DNA from: Metarhizobium sp017305935 | GTDB taxonomy: Bacteria > Pseudomonadota > Alphaproteobacteria > Rhizobiales > Rhizobiaceae | Direction: 5' to 3' | Assembly: GCF_029601685.1 (NCBI RefSeq) | Contig: NZ_JARRIR010000003.1 | Coordinates: 1 to 64,000, forward strand | Length of the DNA stretch: 64,000 nt | Program-made: the position numbers and the translations under genes | In this document: positions 9,328 to 18,660 of the stretch, piece after piece | Layout of the letters: each line of letters opens with the position of its first letter | Position numbering within the stretch: the stretch's first letter is position 1 | The notes under the pieces: model-generated | Database searches by the model: none | Seen by the model: only the letters and a program-made list of their open reading frames with translations | What the model was told of the DNA's origin: nothing

Positions 9328-10401
9328 ATGAAAACGACACGTCGTCAGACACTTGGGCTTATTGGCGCCGGCGCCTTGGCCGCCGCCCCGCTGCCCTTCC
9401 TGGCGCGCCCGGCCCGGGCGGCAACCAAGATCACGGTGCTGAACTGGCAGGGCTACGGCACCGACGAGAAATGGGCGCTCGAAGCCTTCCAGAAGAAGAC
9501 CGGCATCGAGGTCGTTCACGACTATTTCAGCTCCGAACCGGAAATGCTGACCAAGCTGCGCACCAATCCCGGCGCCTATGACGTGGTGCTGATCAACAGC
9601 GCCCGCACCCAGCAGGCCGCCGGCGAAGGGCTGATCGAGCCGATCGATTTCGCCAAGGTGCCGAACGCCGCCAACCTGTCGCCGGAACTGAAGGACCACC
9701 CCAACATCAGGTTCGAGGACAAGACCTTCGGCGTCGCCTGGGTCTGGGGCATCACCTCGCTTGCCATCACCGAAGGCGCCGCCAGGCCGGACAGCTATGC
9801 CGCGCTGGGCGATCCCGCCTACAAGAACAAGGTGGCGCTGTTCGACGACGCCGTGACGGCCGTCGCCATCGGCGCGCTTCTGACCGGCCAGGACATGAAC
9901 AACCCGTCCGATCTTGCCGCCGTGACCGAAAAGCTGAAAGGCTTCAAGGACGACGTCAAGCTGCTCTGGTCGAGCGAGGACCAGTGGAACAAGTCCTTCG
10001 CCGCCAAGGAATTCGATCTGTCCGTCTATTGGTCGGGCGCGGCCGTGCGCTCCAAGCGCAACAGCAAGCTGCCGGTGGAATTCGTCGTTCCGAAGGAAGG
10101 CGGCATCGGCTGGCTCGACAATCTCTGCATTCCGGCGAGCGCGCCGAACGCGGATGCGGGCCTGGCCTTCATCAACCACATGATCGACCCCGACTTCTAT
10201 GTTGAATGGGCGACCAAGGTCGGCGCGCCGGCTTCGGCCAACGCCGCCGCCATGGAGAAGCTGCCGGCCGACGACCTCAACCGCAAGATCCACGATCCGA
10301 GCTACCTGAAGACCATGACGATCCAGTCGGCCCTGCCGGACGATCGCCGCGAGGCTTTCAACAATCTCTGGCAGGAAGTCAAAGCCTTCTATGCCGGCTG
10401 A
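9328..10401 (+). CDS. PotD/PotF-type ABC substrate-binding protein
   Basis: A 357-residue periplasmic binding protein of the spermidine/putrescine family. The start at 9328 gives a Tat signal (MKTTRRQTLGLIGAG) with cleavage expected after ARPARA near residue 31. The mature part begins TKITVLNWQGYGTDEKW, the usual first strand of this fold. It heads an operon with two permeases, an ATPase and a cysteine hydrolase. The family imports polyamines, but close relatives carry many other small molecules. Here the neighbours suggest nicotinate or a related pyridine, which is inference. Its native promoter region has been displaced by the IS1380 element 17 bp upstream. Confidence 0.85.
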   Translation: MKTTRRQTLGLIGAGALAAAPLPFLARPARAATKITVLNWQGYGTDEKWALEAFQKKTGIEVVHDYFSSEPEMLTKLRTNPGAYDVVLINSARTQQAAGEGLIEPIDFAKVPNAANLSPELKDHPNIRFEDKTFGVAWVWGITSLAITEGAARPDSYAALGDPAYKNKVALFDDAVTAVAIGALLTGQDMNNPSDLAAVTEKLKGFKDDVKLLWSSEDQWNKSFAAKEFDLSVYWSGAAVRSKRNSKLPVEFVVPKEGGIGWLDNLCIPASAPNADAGLAFINHMIDPDFYVEWATKVGAPASANAAAMEKLPADDLNRKIHDPSYLKTMTIQSALPDDRREAFNNLWQEVKAFYAG

Positions 10402-11308
10402 TACGCTCGTCCGTCCCGCAGCTTCGCCGCCCGGCGCGGCTGCGGGGCACCGCCTTCCGTCCTGGTTTTCGACGGCGGCCCTGCTCCTGCCGACCTATGG
10501 CTGGTTGCTGATCGCGATCTTCCTGCCGCTCTGCACCATGCTCGCCTTCAGCTTCATGAACGCGACGCCCATGGGCCGCGCGCCCGTCGTCTTCACGCTG
10601 AAACATTACAAGGCCTTCGTCACCCAGCCCTATCTCGTCGGCATCGCCTGGGATTCGCTGGTCATCGGCTTCTGGACGACGTTTCTGTGCGCCGTGCTTG
10701 GCTTCTTCGCCGCGCTGGCGCTGGCGCGGGCGACGGCGGGGCGGGCGCGCGAGACCTTGCTGATCCTCATTCTCCTGCCTTTCTGGACGAACGGGCTGGT
10801 GCGCGTCTTTTCCTGGACGATGGTGCTGCGCGAGGGTGGTTTCCTCGATGTGCTGTTGCATTCCGTCTGGCCGGGCGCGGGCTCGATCGGTTTTCTTTAT
10901 ACGCGGCCGGCCATCGTGCTCGGCCTCGTCCACGGCTACCTGCCCTATATGATCCTCACCTGCTATATCGCGCTGGTCACCATCGACGACGCGATCATTG
11001 AGGCGGCGCAAAGCCTGGGCGCCCGCTGGTGGACGATTCTGACCCGCGTGCTGCTGCCGATGGCGCTGCCAGGGCTGACGACCGGGGCGATCCTCACCTT
11101 CGTGCCGGTGATCGGCTCATTCATGGAGCCGCGCATCCTCGGCGGGCGCGTCGGCGTCACCATGGGCACGGTCATCGAGGACCAGTTCACCCAGGCGTTC
11201 AACTGGCCGCTGGGGGCGGCGCTGTCCTTCACCATGCTGGCGGTCATCCTGGCGATCTTCGCCACCTTTTCCGGCGTCCTGCGCCGCAGCACGGGAGGGA
11301 TGGCATGA
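10391..11308 (+). CDS. PotB-type ABC permease
   Basis: A 305-residue inner-membrane permease with about six transmembrane helices (first near WLLIAIFLPLCTMLAF). The conserved cytoplasmic loop EAAQSLGARWWTILTRVLLPMALPG is the EAA motif that contacts the ATPase. Its start overlaps the binding-protein stop by 11 bp, which indicates translational coupling. Confidence 0.87.
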   Translation: MPADTLVRPAASPPGAAAGHRLPSWFSTAALLLPTYGWLLIAIFLPLCTMLAFSFMNATPMGRAPVVFTLKHYKAFVTQPYLVGIAWDSLVIGFWTTFLCAVLGFFAALALARATAGRARETLLILILLPFWTNGLVRVFSWTMVLREGGFLDVLLHSVWPGAGSIGFLYTRPAIVLGLVHGYLPYMILTCYIALVTIDDAIIEAAQSLGARWWTILTRVLLPMALPGLTTGAILTFVPVIGSFMEPRILGGRVGVTMGTVIEDQFTQAFNWPLGAALSFTMLAVILAIFATFSGVLRRSTGGMA

Positions 11309-12084
11309 CGGCGCTGGCCCGCTTCTATCTCCTGGCGATCCTCGTCTTCCTCTATCTGCCCATCGTGGTGATGATGGCGATGGGCTTCAACGAGTCGGCA
11401 CTCTATGAACTGCCTTTCCGCTTCTCTACCCGCTGGTACGAGGCGCTATCGGGCAACGGTCAGCTGATTTCCGCCGGCGTCAATTCGGTGGTGATCGCGC
11501 TGATCACGGCGGTGATCGCGACGCTGGCCGGCACCATGGCCGCCGTCGCGCTCGACCGGCACGCGGTGCGCGGGCGCACGCTGCTGCAATTGCTGCTGCT
11601 GCCGCCGATCGCCATTCCCTGGCTGATCACCGGCACGGCCATGCTGGTCTTCTTCTTCTGGACCGGTATCGGGCGCGGGATGCATGCGCTGCTGATCGGC
11701 CATGTGGCGCTCGCCATTCCCTACGTCGTGCTGGTCGTCGGCACCGGGCTCAAGACCATTCGCTCCGATCTGGAGGAGGCCGCCGTCAGCCTCGGCTCGA
11801 CGCCGCTGCACGCCTTCTTCGCGGTGACGCTGCCGCTTCTGGCGCCCAGCATTCTTGGGGCGGCGCTGTTCGCCTTCGCGGTGTCGCTCGACCAGTTCGT
11901 CATCTCCTACTTCCTGTCGACACCCGGCTTCGCGACGCTGCCGGTGCAAATCTACTCGGCAATCCGCAAAGGCTTCACGCCGGAGATCAACGCCATCTCC
12001 ACCATCCTGCTTCTCGGCTCGATGAGCGTCATCGTCGTCTTTGCGATCTTTGCCCGCCCCGGAGGCAGCCGTGACAAACGTTGA
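11305..12084 (+). CDS. PotC-type ABC permease
   Basis: A 259-residue second permease. ATG 11305 overlaps the previous TGA (ATGA) and gives the family's usual short N-terminus (MTALARFYLLAILVFLYLPI). The EAA loop EEAAVSLGSTPLHAFFAVTLPLLAPSI is present. A longer frame reaching upstream is only an overlap with potB. Six transmembrane helices are expected. Confidence 0.87.
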   Translation: MTALARFYLLAILVFLYLPIVVMMAMGFNESALYELPFRFSTRWYEALSGNGQLISAGVNSVVIALITAVIATLAGTMAAVALDRHAVRGRTLLQLLLLPPIAIPWLITGTAMLVFFFWTGIGRGMHALLIGHVALAIPYVVLVVGTGLKTIRSDLEEAAVSLGSTPLHAFFAVTLPLLAPSILGAALFAFAVSLDQFVISYFLSTPGFATLPVQIYSAIRKGFTPEINAISTILLLGSMSVIVVFAIFARPGGSRDKR

Positions 12085-13138
12085 TATCACTTCCGTCGCC
12101 AAGACCTACGGCCAGACGCCGGTTCTGGCCGACATCACCACCCATTTCGCCGAGGGCTCGTTCACCAGCCTGCTCGGGCCCTCGGGTTCGGGCAAGACGA
12201 CGCTGCTGCGCATCGTCGCCGGCTTCATCACCCCAGACAGCGGCAAGGTAGCCATCGGCGGCGCCGACGTCACCGATACCCCTGTTTATGCCCGCAATAT
12301 CGGCATGGTCTTCCAGTCCTACGCACTGTTTCCGCATATGACGGTGGCGCAGAACGTCGCCTTCGGCCTTGCCCGGCGCGGCATTCGCGGCGCCGAGGCC
12401 CGCAAGCTGGTCGACCGGGCGCTCGAGATGGTGCGGCTTCCCGGTTTCGGCGAGCGCCGCCCGAAACAGCTTTCGGGCGGCCAGCAGCAGCGCGTGGCGC
12501 TGGCCCGCGCCGTGGTCATCCAGCCGAGCGTGCTGTTGCTCGACGAGCCGCTCTCGGCGCTCGACCGCCGGCTGCGGCAGGAAATGCAGGTGGAACTCAA
12601 GCGCATCCAGCGCGAGACCGGCCTGACCACCATCTTCGTCACCCACGACCAGGAGGAGGCACTGGCGCTCTCCGACAAGGTCGCCATTCTCGACCGGGGC
12701 CGCATCGTGCAGATGGGACCGCCGGCCGAGGTTTACGAGCAGCCGAAGACCCGCTTCGCCGCCGAATTCCTCGGCGACACCAATTTCCTGAAAGGCACGG
12801 TCATCGATGGGGCCCTGCGGCTCTCCGACGGCACGCTCATCCGCACCGGCGCGCCCCTGCCGGCGACGGGCGCGGCGGCTATGGTCGCCGTGCGGCCGGA
12901 AAAGATGCGCATCGTCGCAGCGGACGGCGCGGGCGACGGCGCGGAAAACCGTCTCTCCGCCCGCATCGACCATGTCATCTATGCCGGGCCGGCGCTCACC
13001 TATGCGCTGACCGCCAGCGACGGCACGGCGCTCAAAATCTTCGCCCAGAACAGCACCGGCGCGATCCATGCCGAGGGCAGCGACGTCTCGCTCGTCTGGC
13101 AGCCGGCCCATACGATCCCGATGGAGGACGCGGCGTGA
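12071..13138 (+). CDS. PotA-type ABC ATP-binding protein
   Basis: A 355-residue ATPase that energises the importer. It has Walker A GPSGSGKTTLL, the Q-loop in VFQSYALFPHMTV, signature LSGGQQQRVALARA, Walker B LLLDEPLSALD, the H-loop in VTHDQEEALALSD and a C-terminal TOBE-type region. GTG 12071 is chosen as start because GGAGG lies 6 bp upstream and it overlaps the potC stop; an in-frame ATG at 12041 would add ten unrelated residues. Confidence 0.9.
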   Translation: MTNVDITSVAKTYGQTPVLADITTHFAEGSFTSLLGPSGSGKTTLLRIVAGFITPDSGKVAIGGADVTDTPVYARNIGMVFQSYALFPHMTVAQNVAFGLARRGIRGAEARKLVDRALEMVRLPGFGERRPKQLSGGQQQRVALARAVVIQPSVLLLDEPLSALDRRLRQEMQVELKRIQRETGLTTIFVTHDQEEALALSDKVAILDRGRIVQMGPPAEVYEQPKTRFAAEFLGDTNFLKGTVIDGALRLSDGTLIRTGAPLPATGAAAMVAVRPEKMRIVAADGAGDGAENRLSARIDHVIYAGPALTYALTASDGTALKIFAQNSTGAIHAEGSDVSLVWQPAHTIPMEDAA

Positions 13139-13737
13139 ACGACGGCCGGACGATGCATGTGGTCATCGACATGCAGCGGCTCTTCGCGGAGGACACGGTC
13201 TGGCACACACCTTCCCTCCACGACATCCTGCCGAACGTGCTGCGCCTGTGCGCGGCCTTTGAGGCGCGGACGCTGTTTGCCAAGTTCATGCTGCCGGAGA
13301 CGCCGGATCACGCGCCGGGCCGCTGGCAGGCCTATTACCGGCGCTGGTCGATGCTCACCGGATCGGCCGTCGATCCGGCCTGCCAGGATCTCGTCGCGCC
13401 GCTGGCCGCGCTCGCCGCGCCGGAAGTGCAGGTGGAGAAATTCACCTATTCGGTGTTCAAGGCGCCGGGCTTTGCCGAGCGCCTGCGGGCGGACGGCATC
13501 GAGCGGCTGGTGTTCAGCGGTGTCGAGACCGACGTCTGCGTGCTCGCCAGCGTCTTCGACGCCGTCGATGCCGGCTTCCACGTCGTCGTTGTGTCCGATG
13601 CGGTCGGCAGTTCCGACCCCGCCGCCCACCGCGCCACCCTCGACCACATCCTCGCCCGCCTGCCGGAGCAGATCGACATCCTCAGCACGGCCGACATTGT
13701 CGCCGGGCGGTCGGCGGTGCAATCGGCCTTGGAATAA
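13135..13737 (+). CDS. Isochorismatase-family cysteine hydrolase (amidase)
   Basis: A 200-residue cytosolic hydrolase with the family triad: Asp12 (VVIDMQ), Lys102 (VEKFTYSVF) and Cys135 (TDVCVLAS). The GVETDVC region has the usual cis-peptide context. Members include nicotinamidase, maleamate amidase (NicF) and N-carbamoyl hydrolases. The start overlaps the ATPase stop (GTGA), so it is the last gene of the transporter operon. In this neighbourhood it could deamidate an acyclic amide formed by pyridine ring opening, such as glutaramate; that substrate is inferred, not shown. Confidence 0.8.
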   Translation: MNDGRTMHVVIDMQRLFAEDTVWHTPSLHDILPNVLRLCAAFEARTLFAKFMLPETPDHAPGRWQAYYRRWSMLTGSAVDPACQDLVAPLAALAAPEVQVEKFTYSVFKAPGFAERLRADGIERLVFSGVETDVCVLASVFDAVDAGFHVVVVSDAVGSSDPAAHRATLDHILARLPEQIDILSTADIVAGRSAVQSALE

Positions 13738-13746
13738 AGGCATTGC

Positions 13747-13786
13747 CCCAAAATCCCTTCTCCCCGAAGGGAGAAAGGGTTTTGGG
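13747..13786. terminator. Bidirectional terminator / palindromic element
   Basis: An 18-bp imperfect stem (16 of 18 paired) with a CGAA loop between two convergent genes. The AAAA/TTTT near the base could serve as U-tracts for both strands. The core CCCTTCTCCC...GGGAGAA resembles the palindromes repeated elsewhere in the window. Confidence 0.7.
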
Positions 13787-13809
13787 CACCGGCTGGCGCC
13801 GCAGCCATT

Positions 13810-14625
13810 CTATCCCACGAAGGCCCGTTCCACGACGAAACTTGCCGGGGCGTTGTTGGCACCTTCGACGAGGCCGAAGCTTTCGAGGACGGATTTGGTC
13901 TCGTTCAGCATCGCCATCGAACCGCAGATCATCGCGCGGTCGGTCTCGGGGGCGATCGGCGGCAGGCCAAGATCGGCGAAGAGCTGGCCGGAGCGCATCA
14001 GATGGGTAATCCGGCCCATGCGTGGGGAGGTTTCGCGCGTGGTGGTGGTATAGAGGCGCAGCTTACCGGCGGCGGCGTCGCCGACCAGCGGGTCGTCCTT
14101 CAGGCCCGCGACCAGTTCGGTGATATAGGTCAGCTCCGCGACCTCCCGACAGGTCTGGACGAGGATGACCTCCTCGAATTTCTCGTAGGTCTCGAGATCG
14201 CGCACCAGGCTGGCGAAGGGCGCGACGCCGGTGCCGGTCGACAGAAGATAAAGCCGCCGGCCGGGCATGAGCGCATCGAGCACCAGAGTGCCGGTCGGCT
14301 TCCTGCGCATCAGTACGGTGTCGCCGGGCACGATCTTCTGCAGATGCTCGGTCAGGGGCCCGTTTTCCACCTTGATCGAGAAGAACTCGATTTCCTCGTC
14401 CCAGGCAGGACTGGCGATGGAATAGGCGCGGAACACCGGCTTTTCCGCATTCGGCAGGCCGATCATCACGAATTCGCCGGAGCGGAAGCGGAAGCTCGCC
14501 GGCCGGGTGATGCGGAAGGCGAACAGCCGTTCCGTATAGTGCCGGACGCTGACGACCGTCTCGGCAAAGACGTTTTCGGGGATGGGATAGGCCGGCCGGG
14601 CGACGTGGGTTGCAGCTGCGTCCAT
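13810..14625 (-). CDS. fpr: Ferredoxin-NADP+ reductase
   Basis: A 271-residue bacterial-type FNR that moves electrons between NADPH and ferredoxin or flavodoxin. The FAD site is RAYSIASP, the NADP region is LLSTGTGVAPFASLVRD, and the C-terminal part has ICGSMAMLNE. The C-terminus ASFVVERAFVG is the tail typical of alphaproteobacterial Fpr, and AAGGAG precedes the ATG. It follows hyuB by 39 bp on the same strand and so probably belongs to the hyuA unit. It could supply low-potential electrons to the iron-sulfur reductase at 20759-22252, or it could be a housekeeping gene next door. Confidence 0.88.
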   Translation of the reverse strand: MDAAATHVARPAYPIPENVFAETVVSVRHYTERLFAFRITRPASFRFRSGEFVMIGLPNAEKPVFRAYSIASPAWDEEIEFFSIKVENGPLTEHLQKIVPGDTVLMRRKPTGTLVLDALMPGRRLYLLSTGTGVAPFASLVRDLETYEKFEEVILVQTCREVAELTYITELVAGLKDDPLVGDAAAGKLRLYTTTTRETSPRMGRITHLMRSGQLFADLGLPPIAPETDRAMICGSMAMLNETKSVLESFGLVEGANNAPASFVVERAFVG

Positions 14626-14664
14626 TGCGGTCTCCTTGATCGTTGCTCGTCTGTGGCTGGCGTA

Positions 14665-16422
14665 TCAGGCGGCGCTGGCCGGCGCGCGTATTGAGGCGGT
14701 GCCGGCCGCATCGACGCCGCCCGCCGCGTCCAGCACGACGCCGAACATGGCCTGCGCGGCGGCGCGGCTGTAGCGGCCGAGGCGCACGTCCTCGGCGACC
14801 GCCTGCGGATCGCGGGCCAGCGGATCGCCGTAGCCGCCGCCGCCCGGCGTCTCGACGCGCACGCGGTCGCCCTGCTTCAGCGGAATGTCCTGCGCCTTCG
14901 ACAGATGCTCCGGCGTCATCGCGACGCCGTCGCGGGTGACGGTGACGCGGTTGGGCGCGCCGTCGCGACCGCCGAGCGCGCCGGGCGGGCCGAAGCGGCC
15001 GTGATCCATGACGAAGCTCGCCGTCGCCTGGCCGCGCCGCAGCTCGATCTCGTAATCGAGCCCGAAGCCGCCGCGATGGCGCCCGGCCCCACCCGAGCCC
15101 TCGCGCAGCGCATAGCGATGATAGAGCACCGGATATTGCTGCTCCATGATCTCGATCGGCGGCGCCTTGGAAATGCCGATGGTCGAGCAGCCGTTGGCAA
15201 GGCCGTCGTGATCGGCATTGCCGCCATAGCCGCCGCCGGAGATCTGGTACATGACATAGCCCTGGCCGCGCTCGGGATCGAAGCCGCCGAGCGCAAAATT
15301 GCCCGACGAGCCCGCCGGCGAGGCGGTGACGCGCTCGGGCAGCGCCGCCACCAGCGCGGCGAACACAGCCTCGGCGATGCGCTGGCTGACCTCCGCCGCA
15401 CAGCCGGAGACGGGGCGCGGATAATGGGCGTCGAGAAACGTGCCTTCCGGGCGGATGACGGTCAGCGGCTCGAAGGCGCCGGCCGAGATCGGCACGTCCG
15501 GGAAAATGTGGCGCATGGCGAGATAGACCGAGGACAGCGTCGTCGCCAGCACCGAGTTCATCGGCCCCATGCAGGGCTTCGAGGAGCCGGTGAAATCGAA
15601 GGTCAATTCGCCGTCCTCGGCGGTCACCGCCAGGCGGATCTCCAACGGCTCGTTGACGACGCCGTCGCTGTCGACATAGGCGGTGGAGCGATAGACGCCA
15701 TCGGGGATCAGGCGGATATTGGCGCGCATCTGCTCGGCGGCGCGGCGGCGCAGCTCCGCGATGGCATCGGTCACGGTGGCGTCGCCGTAACGGTCGAGCA
15801 GGCGGCACAGGCGCTTTTCGCCGACGAGAAGTGCTGCGGCCTGCGCCTTCACATCGCCGATGCGCTGGTCGGCGACGCGGATGTTGGAGCAGATGATGGC
15901 GTAGATTTCCGTATCGAGCACGCCCTGCTTGAACAGGCGCACCGGCGGCAGGCGCAGGCCCTCCTGCTCGACCGCCGTGGCCGAGGCCGAAAAGCCGCCC
16001 GGCACCGCGCCGCCGGTATCGGGCCAGTGGCCGGTGTTCGAGAGCCAGCAGAAGATGGCGCCGTCGCGATAGACCGGCATGGCGAAGCGCACGTCCATCA
16101 GATGCGTGCCGCCGAGATAGGGATCGTTGACGATATAGATGTCGCCGGGCTGCGGCGCGGCGGCCTTGGCCGTAGCGATCATTTCGATCAGCACTCGCGT
16201 CGAATATTGCATCGTGCCGACGAAGACCGGCAGGCCGCTCGCCCCCTGGGCGATCAGCGCGCCGTCGTCAGCCGAATAGATGCCGTCCGAGCGGTCGTTG
16301 GCCTCGGCGATGACCGGCGAGAAAGCGGCGCGGGAAAAGGTGAGATCCATCTCGTCGCAGACCTGCTGCAGGCCGGACTGGATGACCGACAGCGTGATGG
16401 GATCGATGCTCGCGGTGCCCAT
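14665..16422 (-). CDS. hyuB: Hydantoinase B/oxoprolinase family protein (HyuB)
   Basis: A 585-residue large subunit of the ATP-dependent hydantoinase/oxoprolinase/acetone carboxylase family, which with HyuA opens lactam-like rings. Typical segments are VIAEANDRSDGIY near the N-terminus, NDPYLGGTHLMD, SNTGHWPDTGG, DFTGSSKPCMGPMNS and the C-terminal TPGGGGYGDP. It starts 3 bp after the hyuA stop. The true substrate is not evident from sequence. Given its neighbours, a six-membered lactam such as 1,4,5,6-tetrahydro-6-oxonicotinate is a reasonable candidate. Confidence 0.88.
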   Translation of the reverse strand: MGTASIDPITLSVIQSGLQQVCDEMDLTFSRAAFSPVIAEANDRSDGIYSADDGALIAQGASGLPVFVGTMQYSTRVLIEMIATAKAAAPQPGDIYIVNDPYLGGTHLMDVRFAMPVYRDGAIFCWLSNTGHWPDTGGAVPGGFSASATAVEQEGLRLPPVRLFKQGVLDTEIYAIICSNIRVADQRIGDVKAQAAALLVGEKRLCRLLDRYGDATVTDAIAELRRRAAEQMRANIRLIPDGVYRSTAYVDSDGVVNEPLEIRLAVTAEDGELTFDFTGSSKPCMGPMNSVLATTLSSVYLAMRHIFPDVPISAGAFEPLTVIRPEGTFLDAHYPRPVSGCAAEVSQRIAEAVFAALVAALPERVTASPAGSSGNFALGGFDPERGQGYVMYQISGGGYGGNADHDGLANGCSTIGISKAPPIEIMEQQYPVLYHRYALREGSGGAGRHRGGFGLDYEIELRRGQATASFVMDHGRFGPPGALGGRDGAPNRVTVTRDGVAMTPEHLSKAQDIPLKQGDRVRVETPGGGGYGDPLARDPQAVAEDVRLGRYSRAAAQAMFGVVLDAAGGVDAAGTASIRAPASAA

Positions 16423-16425
16423 TCC

Positions 16426-18531
16426 TCAGCCTCCGATGGCGATGATGATGTTGCCGTCGCCGTCCTGGCGGGCGACGTCGCCGGGCTCGATGACGATGGT
16501 GGTGTCCATCTGCTCGACGATCGCCGGGCCGTGGATGACGGCGTCGGCCGGCAGGTGGTCGCGCCAGTAGACCGGCGTTTCGATAAAGCCGCCGAACCAG
16601 ACCGGCCGGCGACCGGTCTCGGCCTCGGCCAGCGTCGCCTTGCGCCCGGCGGCGTCGATCAGCGCCGAAAGATCGATCTCGGCGCGGCGGCCGATCACCG
16701 AAGTGTTGACGTTGACGAGATTGGCGCGGATTTCCGGCAGCTCCACATGGAAACGGGCGAAATAGGCGTCCTCGAAGCGGCGCTGGAGGTCTTCCCGGCT
16801 CGGCTTGCCGTCGGGCAGGGCCACGCGCAGCACATGCGTCTGTCCGATGAACTGCATGTCGACGGAGCGGATCTCGCGGACCTCGCGGATGGCGACCGCC
16901 TCCTTGGCGATCAGGCGGCGGCCCTCCGCGCTCTGGCGCGCAAACAGCGCATGCACGGCCTCGATATCGGCGACGGCCAGCGGCCGGTTGACCGTCTGCA
17001 CGAAATCGTGCCTGAGATCGGCGACGACGCAGCCGAGCGCATTGGTGATGCCCGGCCGCGACGGGGCGAGCACCCGGGGAATGCCGAGCTCGCGGGCGAT
17101 GGCCGAGGCATGCAGCGGGCCTGCGCCGCCGAAGGCGAACAGCGCGAAATCGCGCGGATCCTCGCCGAGGCTGACCGAGACCATGCGCACCGCATCCGAC
17201 ATGCGGGCATTGGCGACGCGGATGACGGCCGCGGCCGCGCCGATGGCGTCGAGTCCGAGGGGCTCGCCGAGGTCGCGGCGGAAGATCGCCTCGACGTCCT
17301 GAAGCGTGATGCCGCCCGGCACCCTGGCGAGGCGGGCCGGATCGAGCCGGCCGAGCAGCAGGTTGGCGTCGGAGATCGTCGGCTTCGCGCCGCCGCGCCC
17401 GTAGCAGATCGGGCCGGGCGTGGCGCCGGCGCTGTCCGGGCCGACCTGCAGCAGGCCGGCGGCGGTGATGCGGGCGATGGAGCCGCCGCCCGCCCCGACC
17501 GTGCGCACGTCGACCATCGGCACATGGATCGGCATGGCGTATTCGACCTCGATCTCGTTGGAGACGGTCGGCTCGGCATTGCGGATCAGCGCGACATCGG
17601 TCGAGGTGCCACCCATATCGTAGGTGATGAGATTTTCCATGCCGGCGCGCCGGCCGGTATAGGCCGCCGCCATGACGCCGGAGGCCGGGCCGGACATCAC
17701 CGTCTTGGCCGCCTCGTTCGCCACATGCCGGGCCGAGACCATGCCGCCATTGCCGTTCATCACCAGCACGTCGTGGCGATAGCCGCGCCCGGCCAGCGTA
17801 TCGGCAAGCCGCTCGACATAGCGGCGCAGCAGCGGCTGCACCGAGGCATTGACGGCGGCGGTGACGCCGCGCTCGTATTCGCGGCTTTCCGACAGCAGCG
17901 CATGGCCGAGGGTCACGTTGCCGTTCGGCCAGAGCGAACGGGCGATCTCGCCGGCGCGCAGCTCATGCGCCGGATTGGCATAGGCATGCAGGAAATGGAT
18001 GACCAGCGCCTCGCAATCCTGGTCGATCAGTGCGGCGATGGCGTCGCGCAGCGCCGCCTCGTCCAGCGGCGTCACCACCGCGCCGCGCGCATCCATGCGC
18101 TCGGGGATTTCGAGGCGCAGGTCGCGCGGGATGATCGGGCGGAAATCGCCCTTCATGCCGTAGGCTTGCGGGCGCGTGCGCCGGCCGAGCTCCAGCACGT
18201 CGCGAAAGCCCATGGTGGTGATCAGCCCGGTCTTGCAAAGCCGGCGCTCCAGCACCGCATTGGTGGTGGTCGTCGTGCCGTGGACGATGAGGTCGAGCGC
18301 GGCGAAATCCGCCTCAGCCGCCTCCAGCGCATGAATGACGCCATGCGACTGGTTGTCGAGCGTCGTCGGCGTCTTGGCCAGCCGCACCGTGCCCCGGCCG
18401 GCATCGAACAGCACCAGATCGGTAAAGGTGCCGCCGACATCGACGCCCGCGACCACCGACTGGGCCACGCCCGGTTGCGGGGCGGCGGGCGGAGTCCGGA
18501 CGTCTGTCGCCGAAGCGGGAGGCTGTGACAC
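16426..18531 (-). CDS. hyuA: Hydantoinase A/oxoprolinase family protein (HyuA)
   Basis: A 701-residue ATP-binding partner of HyuB. The actin-like ATPase start is VVAGVDVGGTFTDLVLFD, followed by HGTTTTTNAVLERR, a second phosphate motif YDMGGTSTDVALI, and GGAGPLHASAIA. It uses a GTG start with GAGGAA about 8 bp upstream. A TTTGTATACAAA palindrome lies 22 bp upstream of the start codon, so transcription of hyuA-hyuB-fpr is probably controlled there. It is complete and of normal length for the family. Confidence 0.9.
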   Translation of the reverse strand: MSQPPASATDVRTPPAAPQPGVAQSVVAGVDVGGTFTDLVLFDAGRGTVRLAKTPTTLDNQSHGVIHALEAAEADFAALDLIVHGTTTTTNAVLERRLCKTGLITTMGFRDVLELGRRTRPQAYGMKGDFRPIIPRDLRLEIPERMDARGAVVTPLDEAALRDAIAALIDQDCEALVIHFLHAYANPAHELRAGEIARSLWPNGNVTLGHALLSESREYERGVTAAVNASVQPLLRRYVERLADTLAGRGYRHDVLVMNGNGGMVSARHVANEAAKTVMSGPASGVMAAAYTGRRAGMENLITYDMGGTSTDVALIRNAEPTVSNEIEVEYAMPIHVPMVDVRTVGAGGGSIARITAAGLLQVGPDSAGATPGPICYGRGGAKPTISDANLLLGRLDPARLARVPGGITLQDVEAIFRRDLGEPLGLDAIGAAAAVIRVANARMSDAVRMVSVSLGEDPRDFALFAFGGAGPLHASAIARELGIPRVLAPSRPGITNALGCVVADLRHDFVQTVNRPLAVADIEAVHALFARQSAEGRRLIAKEAVAIREVREIRSVDMQFIGQTHVLRVALPDGKPSREDLQRRFEDAYFARFHVELPEIRANLVNVNTSVIGRRAEIDLSALIDAAGRKATLAEAETGRRPVWFGGFIETPVYWRDHLPADAVIHGPAIVEQMDTTIVIEPGDVARQDGDGNIIIAIGG

Positions 18532-18552
18532 GGCTGTTCCTCGGTATTTTTG

Positions 18553-18564
18553 TTTGTATACAAA
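18553..18564. promoter_or_regulatory. Operator palindrome upstream of hyuA
   Basis: TTTGTATACAAA, a perfect 12-bp palindrome flanked by further A/T. The identical core occurs at 22296-22307, and a related one (ATTTGCACGCGAAT) lies within 23011-23042. All three sit just before genes of the proposed nicotinate regulon, so a shared MarR- or GntR-type regulator is likely. Confidence 0.7.
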
Positions 18565-18660
18565 TGATATTGTCAGCGCGTCCCGCGCCTGTCAAGCGCG
18601 GGTCTTTTTCCATGGCCGGCACGTTTCCCTGACGTTATGGCCGCGCCCGCAGGCCAAGCC

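Noticed and set aside
14905..18528. 1207-residue plus-strand open frame opposite hyuA/hyuB
   Set aside because: Composition is D/R/A/G/H-rich with no domains; it is a stop-free antisense frame of high-GC genes that have clear family motifs on the other strand.
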